A DNA stretch of 64,000 nt from Paenibacillus polysaccharolyticus (GCF_900102085.1 NZ_FMVM01000003.1:310001-374000), one strand, 5' to 3'; positions 52,971 to 61,736 are shown, counted from the first letter of the stretch. Made by a program: numbers and translations. The notes: generated by a model from the letters alone, not told the origin.

Positions 52971-52993
52971 TAGGATGCACCTCCAAAACGGAT

Positions 52994-53500
52994 TTAAGAG
53001 CTCCTATATTCTCTTCCTTTGATTACATAACCCAGTGAAGTTCTCGACATCCGCTGCAGATCAGCTTCAGTCAATTCACGAATCACTTTGGCAGGTGTCC
53101 CCAAAGCGAGAGTATAGGGCGGAATTTTACTATTTTCAGTTACTACAGAACCGGCTCCAATCAGTGAGTACTCACCGATTTCGCCACCATTGAGTACAAT
53201 GGCTCCCATACCGATCAATGCCCCTGTTCCGATGGTACAACCATGAATGATTGCAGCATGTCCTACGGAGACATCATCTCCCAGAATAAGAGGTTGGTCG
53301 GTGTTTACATGTCCTACAGCATTATCTTGAATATTGCATCGCTTTCCAATAATAATAGGTGCCAAATCGGCCCGCAGAACTGCATTGAACCAAACGGTAG
53401 AATCTTCGTCCATTTGCAGATCACCTATCAATTTTGAACCCTCCGCCATATATATGGAAGGGTGTAGCACTGGCTTTATACCTTTGTATGGAATTATCAT
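52994..53500 (-). CDS. Gamma-carbonic-anhydrase-like hexapeptide-repeat protein
   Basis: A left-handed beta-helix protein of 168 residues (start ATG 53500, AAGGAG eight bases upstream). Hexapeptide turns are clear (LIGDLQMDEDSTVWFNAVLRADLAPI, ILGDDVSVGHAAIIHGCTIGTGALIGMGAIVLNGGEIG). The putative zinc histidines lie in NAVGHVN and VGHAAIIHG, as in gamma-class carbonic anhydrases and YrdA/YtoA proteins. Enzymatic activity cannot be judged by eye; metal-binding acyltransferase relatives exist. The ribosome site sits in a perfect 8-bp hairpin. Confidence 0.88.
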   Translation of the reverse strand: MIIPYKGIKPVLHPSIYMAEGSKLIGDLQMDEDSTVWFNAVLRADLAPIIIGKRCNIQDNAVGHVNTDQPLILGDDVSVGHAAIIHGCTIGTGALIGMGAIVLNGGEIGEYSLIGAGSVVTENSKIPPYTLALGTPAKVIRELTEADLQRMSRTSLGYVIKGREYRSS

Positions 53501-53504
53501 TCGT

Positions 53505-53528
53505 ATCACTCCTTAATTTGGGAGTGAT
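53505..53528 (-). promoter_or_regulatory. Hairpin enclosing the ribosome site of the carbonic-anhydrase-like gene
   Basis: On the minus strand ATCACTCC pairs with GGAGTGAT (8 bp, 8-base loop). The second arm is the Shine-Dalgarno sequence, five bases before the ATG, so ribosome access may be controlled. Confidence 0.55.
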
Positions 53529-53544
53529 TGTAGCAACTTGTCCT

Positions 53545-54663
53545 TCACTTGTCAAACACAATAGGTGCAACATCAGCAGAGATGGAGCGGCAAGATGATG
53601 CGAGCTTTAATCCCCAAGCCGTCATCTGCACAACTCTTCCTTGTTCATGCTCACCTGCACGAATCAAGCCTAGATGCATCATCATTTTAATGATCCGCTT
53701 ATCATAGATATCTTCAGCGGTGTCATAGTAAAACGGCTGGATAAACGGGCCAATTTGCTGAAAAAGAGATTCCCTTGTAGACCAATTCTCGGCACATTCG
53801 CCTGTCCAGTACACAATCGAGGACAGATTTGGAACAGCACCTTTATAAAGTCTTAACCAAAACCGAAACAGCTGTATCATTTCGGCTGTTTTCTCGGCCC
53901 CCAGTTTCTCTTCACCAGCCCCTGTCAGCCTGAGACACCCCTGTTCTTCTCGAATCAATCGGTGATGAAACGCATAATCATACAGCAGTGCGAATCGATC
54001 CGGATAATCCTTGAACGAACGACCATATCCGAAGCGCCACCCGGCTTTGCCTACCAGTTCCTCAGAGATATGCAGATGCTCCATAAGTTGCTGCTGTGAG
54101 CGTCGGTACATCATGCCCTCGGCATTCACAGCGATCTCATGTTGTTGCACAAATTTCAGGAACAACTTCAGATCTTCCGCCATCAGATGATATTCCTCAC
54201 GATACATGGAGGGCTCTGTCGTTTTAACAATACCTGCTCGTAAATGGGTAGATAATACATCTCTGAACCTCAGTTTCAAGTCTTTAGGCACTTGATAGAG
54301 ATATCTGGTCTGTTGTGTAGTCCCATTGAACAGCCAGCCGCTTTTGGTAAAGCGAATAATGAGATCACGCGGACTCGAGCCTGCCTCACTCTCCTTTTTG
54401 TCCATCGATTGACGGGCTATGGCGATGAGCTCCTCCATACCATAAAATTGGCGGGGGTCAAATAACAGGTTGTTCAAAAACCGTTGATCTGCCTGGTTCA
54501 ATTGACGTATCTGTTGCTCAAAGAAAGGTTTACTACCCAATGTTGTGAGGATGCTCTGGATGAGTTCATGTTTGGAATTAGGCTTGCATTCACATTGATA
54601 GTAGTCTGCTATTCGATTAAGCTGGCCAATATCAGCAAAAGTCAGCATATCTGCTAGATTCAT
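53545..54663 (-). CDS. Protein of unknown function, 372 residues
   Basis: I do not recognise this protein. It is soluble and mostly helical, with several stretches that look like winged-helix or helicase-associated modules (LADMLTFADIGQLNRIADYYQCECKP at the start, LLYDYAFHHRLIREEQGCLRLTGAG near residue 220, IIKMMMHLGLIRAGEHEQG and MTAWGLKLA near the C-terminus). The N-terminal SAP-like stretch hints at nucleic acid contact, but this is a guess. It is followed after 44 bp by the carbonic-anhydrase-like gene. Confidence 0.7.
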   Translation of the reverse strand: MNLADMLTFADIGQLNRIADYYQCECKPNSKHELIQSILTTLGSKPFFEQQIRQLNQADQRFLNNLLFDPRQFYGMEELIAIARQSMDKKESEAGSSPRDLIIRFTKSGWLFNGTTQQTRYLYQVPKDLKLRFRDVLSTHLRAGIVKTTEPSMYREEYHLMAEDLKLFLKFVQQHEIAVNAEGMMYRRSQQQLMEHLHISEELVGKAGWRFGYGRSFKDYPDRFALLYDYAFHHRLIREEQGCLRLTGAGEEKLGAEKTAEMIQLFRFWLRLYKGAVPNLSSIVYWTGECAENWSTRESLFQQIGPFIQPFYYDTAEDIYDKRIIKMMMHLGLIRAGEHEQGRVVQMTAWGLKLASSCRSISADVAPIVFDK

Positions 54664-54875
54664 GGATCCATCGCCTCACCCGTTCACTGCTTTAGGTTGC
54701 TGATCTGGCCTTCAACAGTGTGGTTTTGTAAACATGGTTGACGGATTCTCCACAATCTAAACCTCTTCTTGCCATTTTTTTTGTTTTATCTCATCTTATG
54801 CCTCAAAACAATCAATCAGAAGAGAAACAGTAGAGTTTATCCGCAGTCCTGTTTAATCTCTTAAATGTAGATGGT

Positions 54876-54912
54876 ATAAAAAAACAACCTGAGCTTATCA
54901 CTCAGATTGTTT
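54876..54912 (-). terminator. Terminator overlapping the phosphatase gene end
   Basis: AAACAA.CTGAG pairs with CTCAG.TTGTTT and continues with T on the minus strand. Its first arm is in the last codons of the phosphatase gene. Confidence 0.8.
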
Positions 54913-55506
54913 GGCGGTATCCATAGACAGATGTTGTGTGCAATTATATAAGAGTGGAGTCCAGTCATCTTCATGTTCTTTCTCCAGAATGGTCAGCGAC
55001 AGATTGCCAATGCGTTCGGTGTATTTATCCTGATATAACGCCGTTAACAGGTTAGCAAGAAAAGCACCATGGGTTACAATCAGTACATTTTCTTTCGAGT
55101 GAGCAGACCATAAATCGTCCAAAAAAGCCAGCGCACGTACTTGAATATCCTCGATGTGCTCTTGTCCCAGATCAAGTGTATCCCAGGATTTCCCCCAACG
55201 CGCAACCCGTTCATCCGAAGTAAGGCCCTCAACCTGACCAAATGCTCGTTCTTTCAATCGTGCGTCCGGTTCAAGCATAGGTACATCCAGCATCCGTGAA
55301 AGAATCTTTCCCGTTTCCTGTGCCCTTGATAAACCACTCGTCACAATAAAATCCCACTGGTAGTCCTCAGACTGCAGACGTCTACCAAGGCATTCTGCCT
55401 GCTTACGTCCTTCCTCATTCAAAGGAATATCCGTCTGCCCCTGTATGCGGCCAGCCGCATTCCAATCTGTCAGACCATGACGAACAAGTCCGATCCGCAC
55501 ATTCAT
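54898..55506 (-). CDS. Histidine phosphatase family protein (phosphoglycerate-mutase-like)
   Basis: The 202-residue protein has the catalytic LVRHGLTDWNAAGRIQGQTDIPL at residues 7-29 (RHG, phosphorylated His), Glu in LKERAFGQVEG, and the second His in VTHGAFL. These proteins include cofactor-dependent phosphoglycerate mutases and broad phosphatases (CobC/PhoE-like); the length and the missing mutase-specific loop favour a phosphatase. The gene is 38 bp after the second anti-sigma gene, in the same direction. Confidence 0.9.
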   Translation of the reverse strand: MNVRIGLVRHGLTDWNAAGRIQGQTDIPLNEEGRKQAECLGRRLQSEDYQWDFIVTSGLSRAQETGKILSRMLDVPMLEPDARLKERAFGQVEGLTSDERVARWGKSWDTLDLGQEHIEDIQVRALAFLDDLWSAHSKENVLIVTHGAFLANLLTALYQDKYTERIGNLSLTILEKEHEDDWTPLLYNCTQHLSMDTAKQSE

Positions 55507-55544
55507 CCCTCATTTCTCCACACAGCGAACGCCAGGTTAGAAAC

Positions 55545-56180
55545 CTACGCACCCACACCTTGTTTACGTTTAGTTGTTGATCGATGCATACGTCCAAGTG
55601 AAAACAAAGCCATTCCTATGGCAAGCAGAGACAATGCCATCCAGTATTGAGGATACGCAGGCCCCATACTTACAACAAAAGGTTCAATGATACTCCCTTT
55701 ATTCGCTCCAGGGATGTCATACTTATATAATCCCGAAGATGAAGATGTACTTCCAGCAACCCCAGTCTCAAGGATGCCTGTTGTAATTACATTGGACTTC
55801 TCAGCTTCTGAAACCTCTGGCTTGAACATCGCCATGTACAGAAAGCTGCATAAAAAAATAGCCAGGAACGCCGCAATCCACAAAGACATATGTTTACGGA
55901 TTGCCGCAGAGAATCGATTAACCTTTGCCTCTTCTGGTAATAGCCATGGAGACTCCGCGTAAATCCGGTCCATTACGTTTCGGTTGACCCTCTCTGCCTG
56001 TTGCTCTGTCACTGGAACCGGGATGCTGTGCAGCAACATCTGGGCTTCCTCCCAGACTTCAAACTGCTCCGAACAATCTTCACAACCAGCGAGATGTGCT
56101 TGAAAAGCAATTCGCTGAGGATGAGATTCCGGTAAGTCCCAGACCAATGCAAACAGTTCCTGGGCTTCATTGCAATTCAT
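55545..56180 (-). CDS. Anti-sigma factor with N-terminal zinc-finger (ZAS) domain
   Basis: The 211-residue protein has Cys3, His29, Cys33 and Cys36 (HLAGCEDC), the zinc-binding anti-sigma (ZAS) signature, then a helical cytoplasmic part. Membrane helices lie at about 98-117 and 180-200, with an outer domain between. The ATG overlaps the sigma stop as ATGA, so it is coupled to the ECF sigma gene. Release of the sigma factor by an envelope signal is expected. Confidence 0.87.
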   Translation of the reverse strand: MNCNEAQELFALVWDLPESHPQRIAFQAHLAGCEDCSEQFEVWEEAQMLLHSIPVPVTEQQAERVNRNVMDRIYAESPWLLPEEAKVNRFSAAIRKHMSLWIAAFLAIFLCSFLYMAMFKPEVSEAEKSNVITTGILETGVAGSTSSSSGLYKYDIPGANKGSIIEPFVVSMGPAYPQYWMALSLLAIGMALFSLGRMHRSTTKRKQGVGA

Positions 56181-56770
56181 CGGTTCTTCATCCCTTCATA
56201 TGGCTCGTACATCGGCTCGAAGAAATAAGGCTCCAACTGTGTTTTTACGCTTGATCTTGCCCTGAATAACAGCGATTTAACAGAACTAACGCTCTGCCCC
56301 AAAATACCTGCAATTTCCTGATAGTCGAGCTGATCATACTCACGGAGTATAATCGCAGAACGTTGCTTCTCTGGTAAATTGTTAATCGCATCTCTAACCA
56401 GCATCACCCGCTCGCTACGCAGAACAGCATGCTCAGGAGCATTCTCCATAGGAGCAACAGGAACTACGCCGCTCTCTTCAAGCGGAACATTCCCACTACG
56501 CTGTTTGCGAAGCTCACTCAATACCGTATTTCTAGCAATGGTATACAGCCAAGTGGAGAATGAAGCATCCACCTCACGGAAAGAGTGTAAACTGCGGAAC
56601 GCCTTGTAGAATGTCTCAGAACAGAGATCTTCCGCAAGTAGCTCCATATTGGAACTTTTCAACATATGATATACGAAAGCCAGTATTTTACGCTGATAAC
56701 GACTCATCAGCTCGGAATATAACTCAACGTTACCTTCCTTGATCTCTCGAATCAACTGGGAATCCGTCAT
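56177..56770 (-). CDS. ECF RNA polymerase sigma factor
   Basis: The 197-residue sigma factor begins MTDSQLIREIKEGN at 56770, with GGAGGGG 11 bases upstream. Region 2 contains LLAEDLCSETFYKAFRSLHSF and STWLYTIARN; region 4 contains LPEKQRSAIILREYDQLDYQEIAGILGQSVSSVKSLLFRAR. It is paired with a zinc anti-sigma factor. An ECF-type promoter (TGTAAC, 17 bases, CGTC) about 310 bases upstream suggests autoregulation. Confidence 0.93.
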   Translation of the reverse strand: MTDSQLIREIKEGNVELYSELMSRYQRKILAFVYHMLKSSNMELLAEDLCSETFYKAFRSLHSFREVDASFSTWLYTIARNTVLSELRKQRSGNVPLEESGVVPVAPMENAPEHAVLRSERVMLVRDAINNLPEKQRSAIILREYDQLDYQEIAGILGQSVSSVKSLLFRARSSVKTQLEPYFFEPMYEPYEGMKNR

Positions 56771-57087
56771 TTGAGTGCGACCCCTCCTCGCCCATCCATG
56801 TGCTTCTCCCCGTTCGACTCTATCCATGTATTACCGAACAGGCGTAAAAAAGTTGCGGTTCAACCGCATAAAAAAAGCGTCCAGCACCGTTTTCGGCCCT
56901 TCCGCCAAATTCCCCTATGTAATGGCAATTTCCCCAACGTTTCTACATAACAGTAACATTGTACAACGGTCTGCATCATCCTGGCAAATCCATTGCTATC
57001 CACTTTTGTCCGACTTAACATTTATATGCCATTCATTTCGTTGTCATGACTTCCTAATACAGCATTTTGGAAAGCCTTGCATATATA

Positions 57088-57114
57088 GACGTGACCATTT
57101 CTAAAAAGGTTACA
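57088..57114 (-). promoter_or_regulatory. ECF-type promoter upstream of the sigma gene
   Basis: Minus strand TGTAACC (57114-57108) with CGTC (57091-57088) after a 17-base spacer from TGTAAC. The AAC and CGTC elements match Bacillus SigX/SigM-type promoters. Confidence 0.5.
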
Positions 57115-57264
57115 AAAATGAGATATTTTTTTCGGAATTTTTTTTGGCGCATTCTATCAATATTCTTTTTCGTACCTCACGAATGATTTTGCTAAGATTA
57201 AAAGCCTTGATTGTAGTGTTTTTCCTTGAAATCTAAGTTTATACAAATAAATTTGTCCAAAGTG

Positions 57265-57293
57265 TTGACAAAATGAAAACGTATACATATAAT
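57265..57293 (+). promoter_or_regulatory. Consensus sigma-A promoter of candidate small RNA
   Basis: TTGACA (57265-57270), exactly 17 bases, TATAAT (57288-57293). This is the only perfect consensus promoter I found in the window. Confidence 0.85.
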
Positions 57294-57299
57294 AAAAGT

Positions 57300-57383
57300 A
57301 CAGTATGGTTTCTCTCCACTCCTATCCAATAACTGTATTGCTCCACGTGAGCAATGGCCGCTTATGTAAGCGGTCTTTTTTTT
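57300..57383 (+). ncRNA. Candidate trans-acting small RNA, about 84 nt
   Basis: Transcription from the consensus promoter should start near 57300 and stop at the terminator GGCCGCTTA-TG-TAAGCGGTC (57356-57375) followed by eight or nine T. Two other stems are visible: TACAGT (57299-57304) with ACTGTA (57332-57337), enclosing a CU-rich loop (TTTCTCTCCACTCCTATCC), and TTGCTC/GAGCAA (57338-57354). The only ORF has no ribosome site and runs through the terminator. The exposed CACTCCT is complementary to AGGAGTG-type ribosome sites, as in FsrA- or RsaE-like RNAs. The RNA is undescribed to me. Confidence 0.65.
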
Positions 57384-57413
57384 GTCTAAAAACATAATTC
57401 TCCCACTGGTTAC

Positions 57414-57441
57414 AAAAAAAAGAGAGCTCTCGCCCTCTTTT
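57414..57441 (-). terminator. Terminator after tyrA
   Basis: Minus strand AAAGAG.GC...GC.CTCTTT followed by a T run, starting just after the tyrA stop. Confidence 0.75.
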
Positions 57442-57447
57442 GTCAAC

Positions 57448-58542
57448 CTAAATCCACACCTGATAACCTAGTGATGCCAGCAGAGTCTTCGCTCGTTCCA
57501 TATCTTCTTCCTGACGGAATGACAAACGCATAATCCCCGGCACGTCCACCCGGTTTTCAATAATCTCAAGGTTACTCAAGTTGATATCATTTGTCCCGAG
57601 CTCTGTTGCTATTTTACCGATCATACCCGGGGCATCCTGCACATCTGTATACAGATCGAATAAAGGCGAGATCATGCCCTTGCGTCGCTCAGGCAATACA
57701 CTGCGGAATTCCCGCGCCTGACGAAATGCATCCTCAATGCCTTCCCCGTTCTTTTGCTCTAACATCGTTGTAAAAGACGACATTTGACTATTCCAGTCCT
57801 TAAGCAACTCCAGCAGCACGTCACGGTTACTCAGCAGAATATCCCTCCAGACAATCGCATCACTGGACGCAATCCTCGTAATATCCCGAAAACCACCTGC
57901 TGCCAGCATTTTATACAGCGGATTAGATTCGTTATATTCACGTACCTGATTCACCAAAGCAACAGCAATAACATGGGGCAGGTGACTGATCGCACCTACA
58001 ATATCATCATGCAACAGGGGCTCTACCCGAACAATCTGAGCACGAGTATACGCTAAAAGCTCGGATAAGCGGCCATACGCCTCCTCAGGCACGTGAACGG
58101 ACGGGGTCAGAACATAATAGGCGTTCTCAAATAATACAGCTGACGCTGCGTCTACACCCGCCCGTTCCGATCCTGCCATCGGGTGCCCTCCTATAAAGTA
58201 AGCCTCTTTTAACCGAATCTGTTCCGCACAAGCTGCAATGGAAGCTTTCGTACTCCCAACATCGGTAATGATGCAACCTTTTTTCAGCGGCAGTCTGGAC
58301 AGTTGTTCAAAATACGATTCAAGCAAACCAACAGGCACACACAAAAAAATGAAGTCGGCATCCTGCACCGCTTCTTCCAGAGAGAGCGTCGCAGCATCCA
58401 CTACTCCGCTCGCTATGTACTTGTCTTTTAACTCTTCCAAATGTGCGTAACCCATGACGGTAACCCCCGGCTTGCCTTTAAAGCAAAGCGAAAGTGAACC
58501 GCCGATGAGTCCGACACCAATCATTGCAATTTTTATGGTCAT
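57448..58542 (-). CDS. tyrA: Prephenate dehydrogenase with ACT domain
   Basis: TyrA (364 residues) oxidatively decarboxylates prephenate to 4-hydroxyphenylpyruvate. The NAD site is MIGVGLIGGSLSLCF; GGHPMAGSERAGVDAASA and AISHLPHVIAVAL mark the dehydrogenase. The C-terminal ACT domain (about 295-364, DAPGMIGKIATELGTNDINLSNLEII) is the probable tyrosine feedback site. It follows hisC by 26 bp. Confidence 0.96.
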   Translation of the reverse strand: MTIKIAMIGVGLIGGSLSLCFKGKPGVTVMGYAHLEELKDKYIASGVVDAATLSLEEAVQDADFIFLCVPVGLLESYFEQLSRLPLKKGCIITDVGSTKASIAACAEQIRLKEAYFIGGHPMAGSERAGVDAASAVLFENAYYVLTPSVHVPEEAYGRLSELLAYTRAQIVRVEPLLHDDIVGAISHLPHVIAVALVNQVREYNESNPLYKMLAAGGFRDITRIASSDAIVWRDILLSNRDVLLELLKDWNSQMSSFTTMLEQKNGEGIEDAFRQAREFRSVLPERRKGMISPLFDLYTDVQDAPGMIGKIATELGTNDINLSNLEIIENRVDVPGIMRLSFRQEEDMERAKTLLASLGYQVWI

Positions 58543-58568
58543 GGGTCCTCACTCTTTCATCGCCAGTA

Positions 58569-59669
58569 TTAAGGGCGTGCTGCCACATACTCCGCCAGTG
58601 TGTTCTCCAGCGCCGCTATAAAAGCACGATTTTGCTCCGCTGTTCCCACAGACACACGAATGTAAGTTGGATAGACGTGAAAGCCCGAGCGAACGATAAT
58701 ACCTTGTTTCAACAAAGACTGAAATGCTTCGACGGATGGCATGTTGACGTCAACCAAAATAAAATTACCTTGACTTGGGAAATAAGGCAAACCCAGTCGT
58801 GAAAATTCATTTTGCAGCCATTCCCGATCTTCAGCATTCCGTTTGGAACACTCCTGAACAAAAGCCTGATCCTGAAGTCCAGCCATTGCAGCAACCTGCC
58901 CAAAACGAGAGGTGTTAAACGGTTCCCGGACACGGTTAATCAGGTCAATAATCTCTGGACGTGCAATTCCGTAGCCTATGCGGAGTGATGCCAAGCCATA
59001 AATTTTGGAGAAGGTCCGCAGAACAACCAGGTTGGGGTAACGATCGATCAATGAAATGCTTTGCGGATAAGCTTCATCCGTTACAAATTCATAATAAGCC
59101 TCGTCCAGCACAACCATTACATTCGACGGTACCCGGTCCATAAAGCTAATCAGCTCTTGCTCGGAAATGATCGTACCTGTAGGGTTATTCGGATTGCACA
59201 CCCAGACAGCTTTGGTCTTATCGTTGATTTGCGCCAGCATTGCTGGCAAGTCGTGAGTTCCATTTTTTAAAGGGACCTCTATCGTTACTGCACCTTCGAT
59301 GTCCGCATTGCTTTTATACACGGAGAAGGTCTGGTCCGCCATAATGGTCTCATCTCCGGGAAGAAAGAACGCCCGCGTGATCAGCGCAATAATCTCATCT
59401 GATCCACAGCCAAAAATCAAATTGTCTCGCTCTACTTCCAAATGCTTGGCAAGCACCGCTGTCAGTTCTGCAGCACTTCCGTCGGGATAAATACTTACAT
59501 TAGCCAATTCTCTCGTCATTGCCTCAAGTACAGCGGGAGAACTGCCATAGGGGTTCTCGTTGGAGGCCAGCTTGATGACGTGCTCCAGCCCCAGTTCACG
59601 TTTTACTTCTTCAATCGGTTTGCCCGGTTTATACACAGGCAGATTGACAATCTGGGATTTCGGTTTCAA
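58569..59669 (-). CDS. hisC: Histidinol-phosphate/aromatic aminotransferase
   Basis: A 366-residue aminotransferase with KLASNENPYGSSP, VWVCNPNNPTGTI, VVLDEAYYEF and the cofactor lysine in LRTFSKIYGLASLRIGYG. The start is TTG with AGGAGG eight bases upstream. In Bacillus the HisC encoded between trpA and tyrA serves both histidine and tyrosine/phenylalanine synthesis, and the context here is the same. Confidence 0.95.
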   Translation of the reverse strand: MKPKSQIVNLPVYKPGKPIEEVKRELGLEHVIKLASNENPYGSSPAVLEAMTRELANVSIYPDGSAAELTAVLAKHLEVERDNLIFGCGSDEIIALITRAFFLPGDETIMADQTFSVYKSNADIEGAVTIEVPLKNGTHDLPAMLAQINDKTKAVWVCNPNNPTGTIISEQELISFMDRVPSNVMVVLDEAYYEFVTDEAYPQSISLIDRYPNLVVLRTFSKIYGLASLRIGYGIARPEIIDLINRVREPFNTSRFGQVAAMAGLQDQAFVQECSKRNAEDREWLQNEFSRLGLPYFPSQGNFILVDVNMPSVEAFQSLLKQGIIVRSGFHVYPTYIRVSVGTAEQNRAFIAALENTLAEYVAARP

Positions 59670-59733
59670 CTCGACCGCCTCCTGTTGTTCAAACTTAGAA
59701 TAAAGTGCAAAATAAAAAGTTCAACTTATGTGA

Positions 59734-60540
59734 TTATCCTTTTAATTGTGCCACAAAGTTGCGAATTTGCAACAGTCCTGCCTCACGAGTATCCGGATTT
59801 TCAAGTAGCGGGATTGCCTCTTCCACTTGACGCACAATAGCACTCCCTACAACGACACCATCACAGATGCGGGAGAAATGGGCTACTTGCTCATGACTCG
59901 AGATACCGAAGCCTACGGCAACAGGAAGGTCTGTCAGACCTTTTACCGTTTCAATAAAACTTTCTACACCGTTAAAAAAGGATGCACGCTCTCCAGTTAC
60001 ACCAAGAGATGAGACACAATAGATAAATCCGCGCGCGCCAGTGACAATCCGCTCAATACGAGCATTGGACGTAGGGGCTACAAGCGGGACTAGATGAACA
60101 CCGGCCTGATCAGCACGGCGACGCATATCCTCAGCCTCTTCGATCGGTAAATCCGGAATAATCATGCCGCTGATATCATGTTTGACCAACTCGTCAAAGA
60201 AAATATCCAGACCCGTTTGCAGCACAGGGTTGTAATACGTAAACAGAACAAAGGGTAATTTCACACCTGCTTCACGAGCTTTGGCCGCTGTCTCCATCAC
60301 CGTACGAATCGTAATTTGGCTTTTCAAGGCACGCTCGGAAGCGCGTTGAATGACTGGTCCGTCGGCGAGTGGATCAGAATAAGGTACACCCAGCTCCAAG
60401 ATGTCTGCTCCTGCTTGTTCAAGTTCCTTGATAATATCAATGGTAGTGTTCACATCTGGATCACCAACGGTAAGAAACGGAATAAGTGCTGTGCGATTTT
60501 GTTCTTTTAATTGCTGGAAGGTTTGGTCCATCAGGTTCAT
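59734..60540 (-). CDS. trpA: Tryptophan synthase alpha subunit
   Basis: TrpA (268 residues) splits indole-3-glycerol phosphate. Catalytic Glu in LELGVPYSDPLADGPVIQ, Asp60-type DPLADG, and GFIYCVSSLGVTGER are present. The start codon shares one base with the trpB stop (TAATG). Confidence 0.97.
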   Translation of the reverse strand: MNLMDQTFQQLKEQNRTALIPFLTVGDPDVNTTIDIIKELEQAGADILELGVPYSDPLADGPVIQRASERALKSQITIRTVMETAAKAREAGVKLPFVLFTYYNPVLQTGLDIFFDELVKHDISGMIIPDLPIEEAEDMRRRADQAGVHLVPLVAPTSNARIERIVTGARGFIYCVSSLGVTGERASFFNGVESFIETVKGLTDLPVAVGFGISSHEQVAHFSRICDGVVVGSAIVRQVEEAIPLLENPDTREAGLLQIRNFVAQLKG

Positions 60541-61736
60541 TACAAGTTACCTCCCGTATACTTCATAATGGATTCTACGTCTTTATCCCCGCGTCCAGAC
60601 AGACAGATTACAATGATATCATCCGCTGTCAGTTCTGGTGCCAGCTTCACGACCTGAGCAACCGCATGGGCCGACTCCAGCGCAGGAATAATACCTTCCG
60701 TACGACTTAACAATTGCAAAGCATCCAAGGCTTCCTGATCCGTAATCGGAACATATTTAGCCCGTTCAATATCTTTAAGATAGGAGTGTTCTGGTCCAAC
60801 CCCTGGATAATCCAGACCTGCTGAGATGGAGTGTGCAGGTTGCACCTGTCCATATTCATCTTGTAACAGATAACTCATCGAGCCCTGGAATACACCATGT
60901 GTACCTTTGCTCATCGTTGCCGCATGATACTCGGTATCCACACCTTTTCCTGCTGCCTCAACACCGATCAATTTTACATCCTGATCTCCGATGAAAGGGT
61001 AGAACATACCGATGGCGTTACTTCCGCCGCCAACAGCCGCTACAATAACATCCGGAAGGCGTCCTTCAATCTCCTGAATCTGACGACGTGTCTCGTCTCC
61101 GATCACGCGCTGGAAGTTACGCACCATCATTGGATACGGGTGAGGTCCGACAACAGATCCCAGCACGTAGAAAGTATCTTCTACATTACTGACCCAGTAA
61201 CGAAGCGCTTCGTTACCAGCATCTTTCAATGTACGTGTGCCGGACGTTACCGGAATGACTTCTGCTCCGAGCAATTTCATGCGGAATACGTTTAGTTGCT
61301 GGCGCTGGGTATCTTCTTCACCCATGAATACTTTGCACTCCAGTCCAAGCAATGCCGCCACGGTTGCCGTCGCAACCCCGTGCTGGCCTGCGCCGGTCTC
61401 AGCAATGACTTTCTTTTTTCCCATCCGTTTAGCAAGAAGTCCTTGTCCAATCGCATTGTTAATTTTATGTGCACCTGTGTGATTCAGATCTTCACGTTTC
61501 AAATAAATTTTGGGACCACCCAGATGACGTGATAATTGCTCCGCGTGATACAAAGGTGTTTCTCGTCCGGAATATTCACTGAGCAGATAATTCAATTCCT
61601 TGTTAAACTCTTCATCCTCAGAGAAGCGGCTGTATGCTTCTTCTAGTTCAATTAAAGCGTTCATTAGTGTCTCGGGTACAAAACGGCCTCCGAAAAGACC
61701 GAAACGCCCATGTTCATCCGGCAATTGGTGTGTCAT
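60540..61736 (-). CDS. trpB: Tryptophan synthase beta subunit
   Basis: TrpB (398 residues) joins indole with serine using pyridoxal phosphate; the cofactor lysine lies in [39 protein letters not shown] and [13 protein letters not shown] are family signatures. ATGA overlap with trpF. Confidence 0.98.
   Translation of the reverse strand: MTHQLPDEHGRFGLFGGRFVPETLMNALIELEEAYSRFSEDEEFNKELNYLLSEYSGRETPLYHAEQLSRHLGGPKIYLKREDLNHTGAHKINNAIGQGLLAKRMGKKKVIAETGAGQHGVATATVAALLGLECKVFMGEEDTQRQQLNVFRMKLLGAEVIPVTSGTRTLKDAGNEALRYWVSNVEDTFYVLGSVVGPHPYPMMVRNFQRVIGDETRRQIQEIEGRLPDVIVAAVGGGSNAIGMFYPFIGDQDVKLIGVEAAGKGVDTEYHAATMSKGTHGVFQGSMSYLLQDEYGQVQPAHSISAGLDYPGVGPEHSYLKDIERAKYVPITDQEALDALQLLSRTEGIIPALESAHAVAQVVKLAPELTADDIIVICLSGRGDKDVESIMKYTGGNL

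Larger units (their letters stand above)
56771..57447. other. Intergenic region 677 bp between the sigma gene and tyrA
   Basis: This long non-coding stretch holds a probable ECF promoter (57114-57088, minus), a plus-strand candidate small RNA with its own sigma-A promoter and terminator, and the tyrA terminator. A minus-strand open frame at 57198-57446 has no ribosome site and overlaps these elements. The section 56830-57080 shows nothing I can identify. Confidence 0.7.

Noticed and set aside
57309-57401. 30-residue peptide encoded by the candidate small RNA
   Set aside because: No Shine-Dalgarno sequence, and the frame continues past the transcription terminator.
57198-57446. Minus-strand 82-codon frame between tyrA and the sigma gene
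   Set aside because: No ribosome site; it overlaps the tyrA terminator and the small RNA unit.
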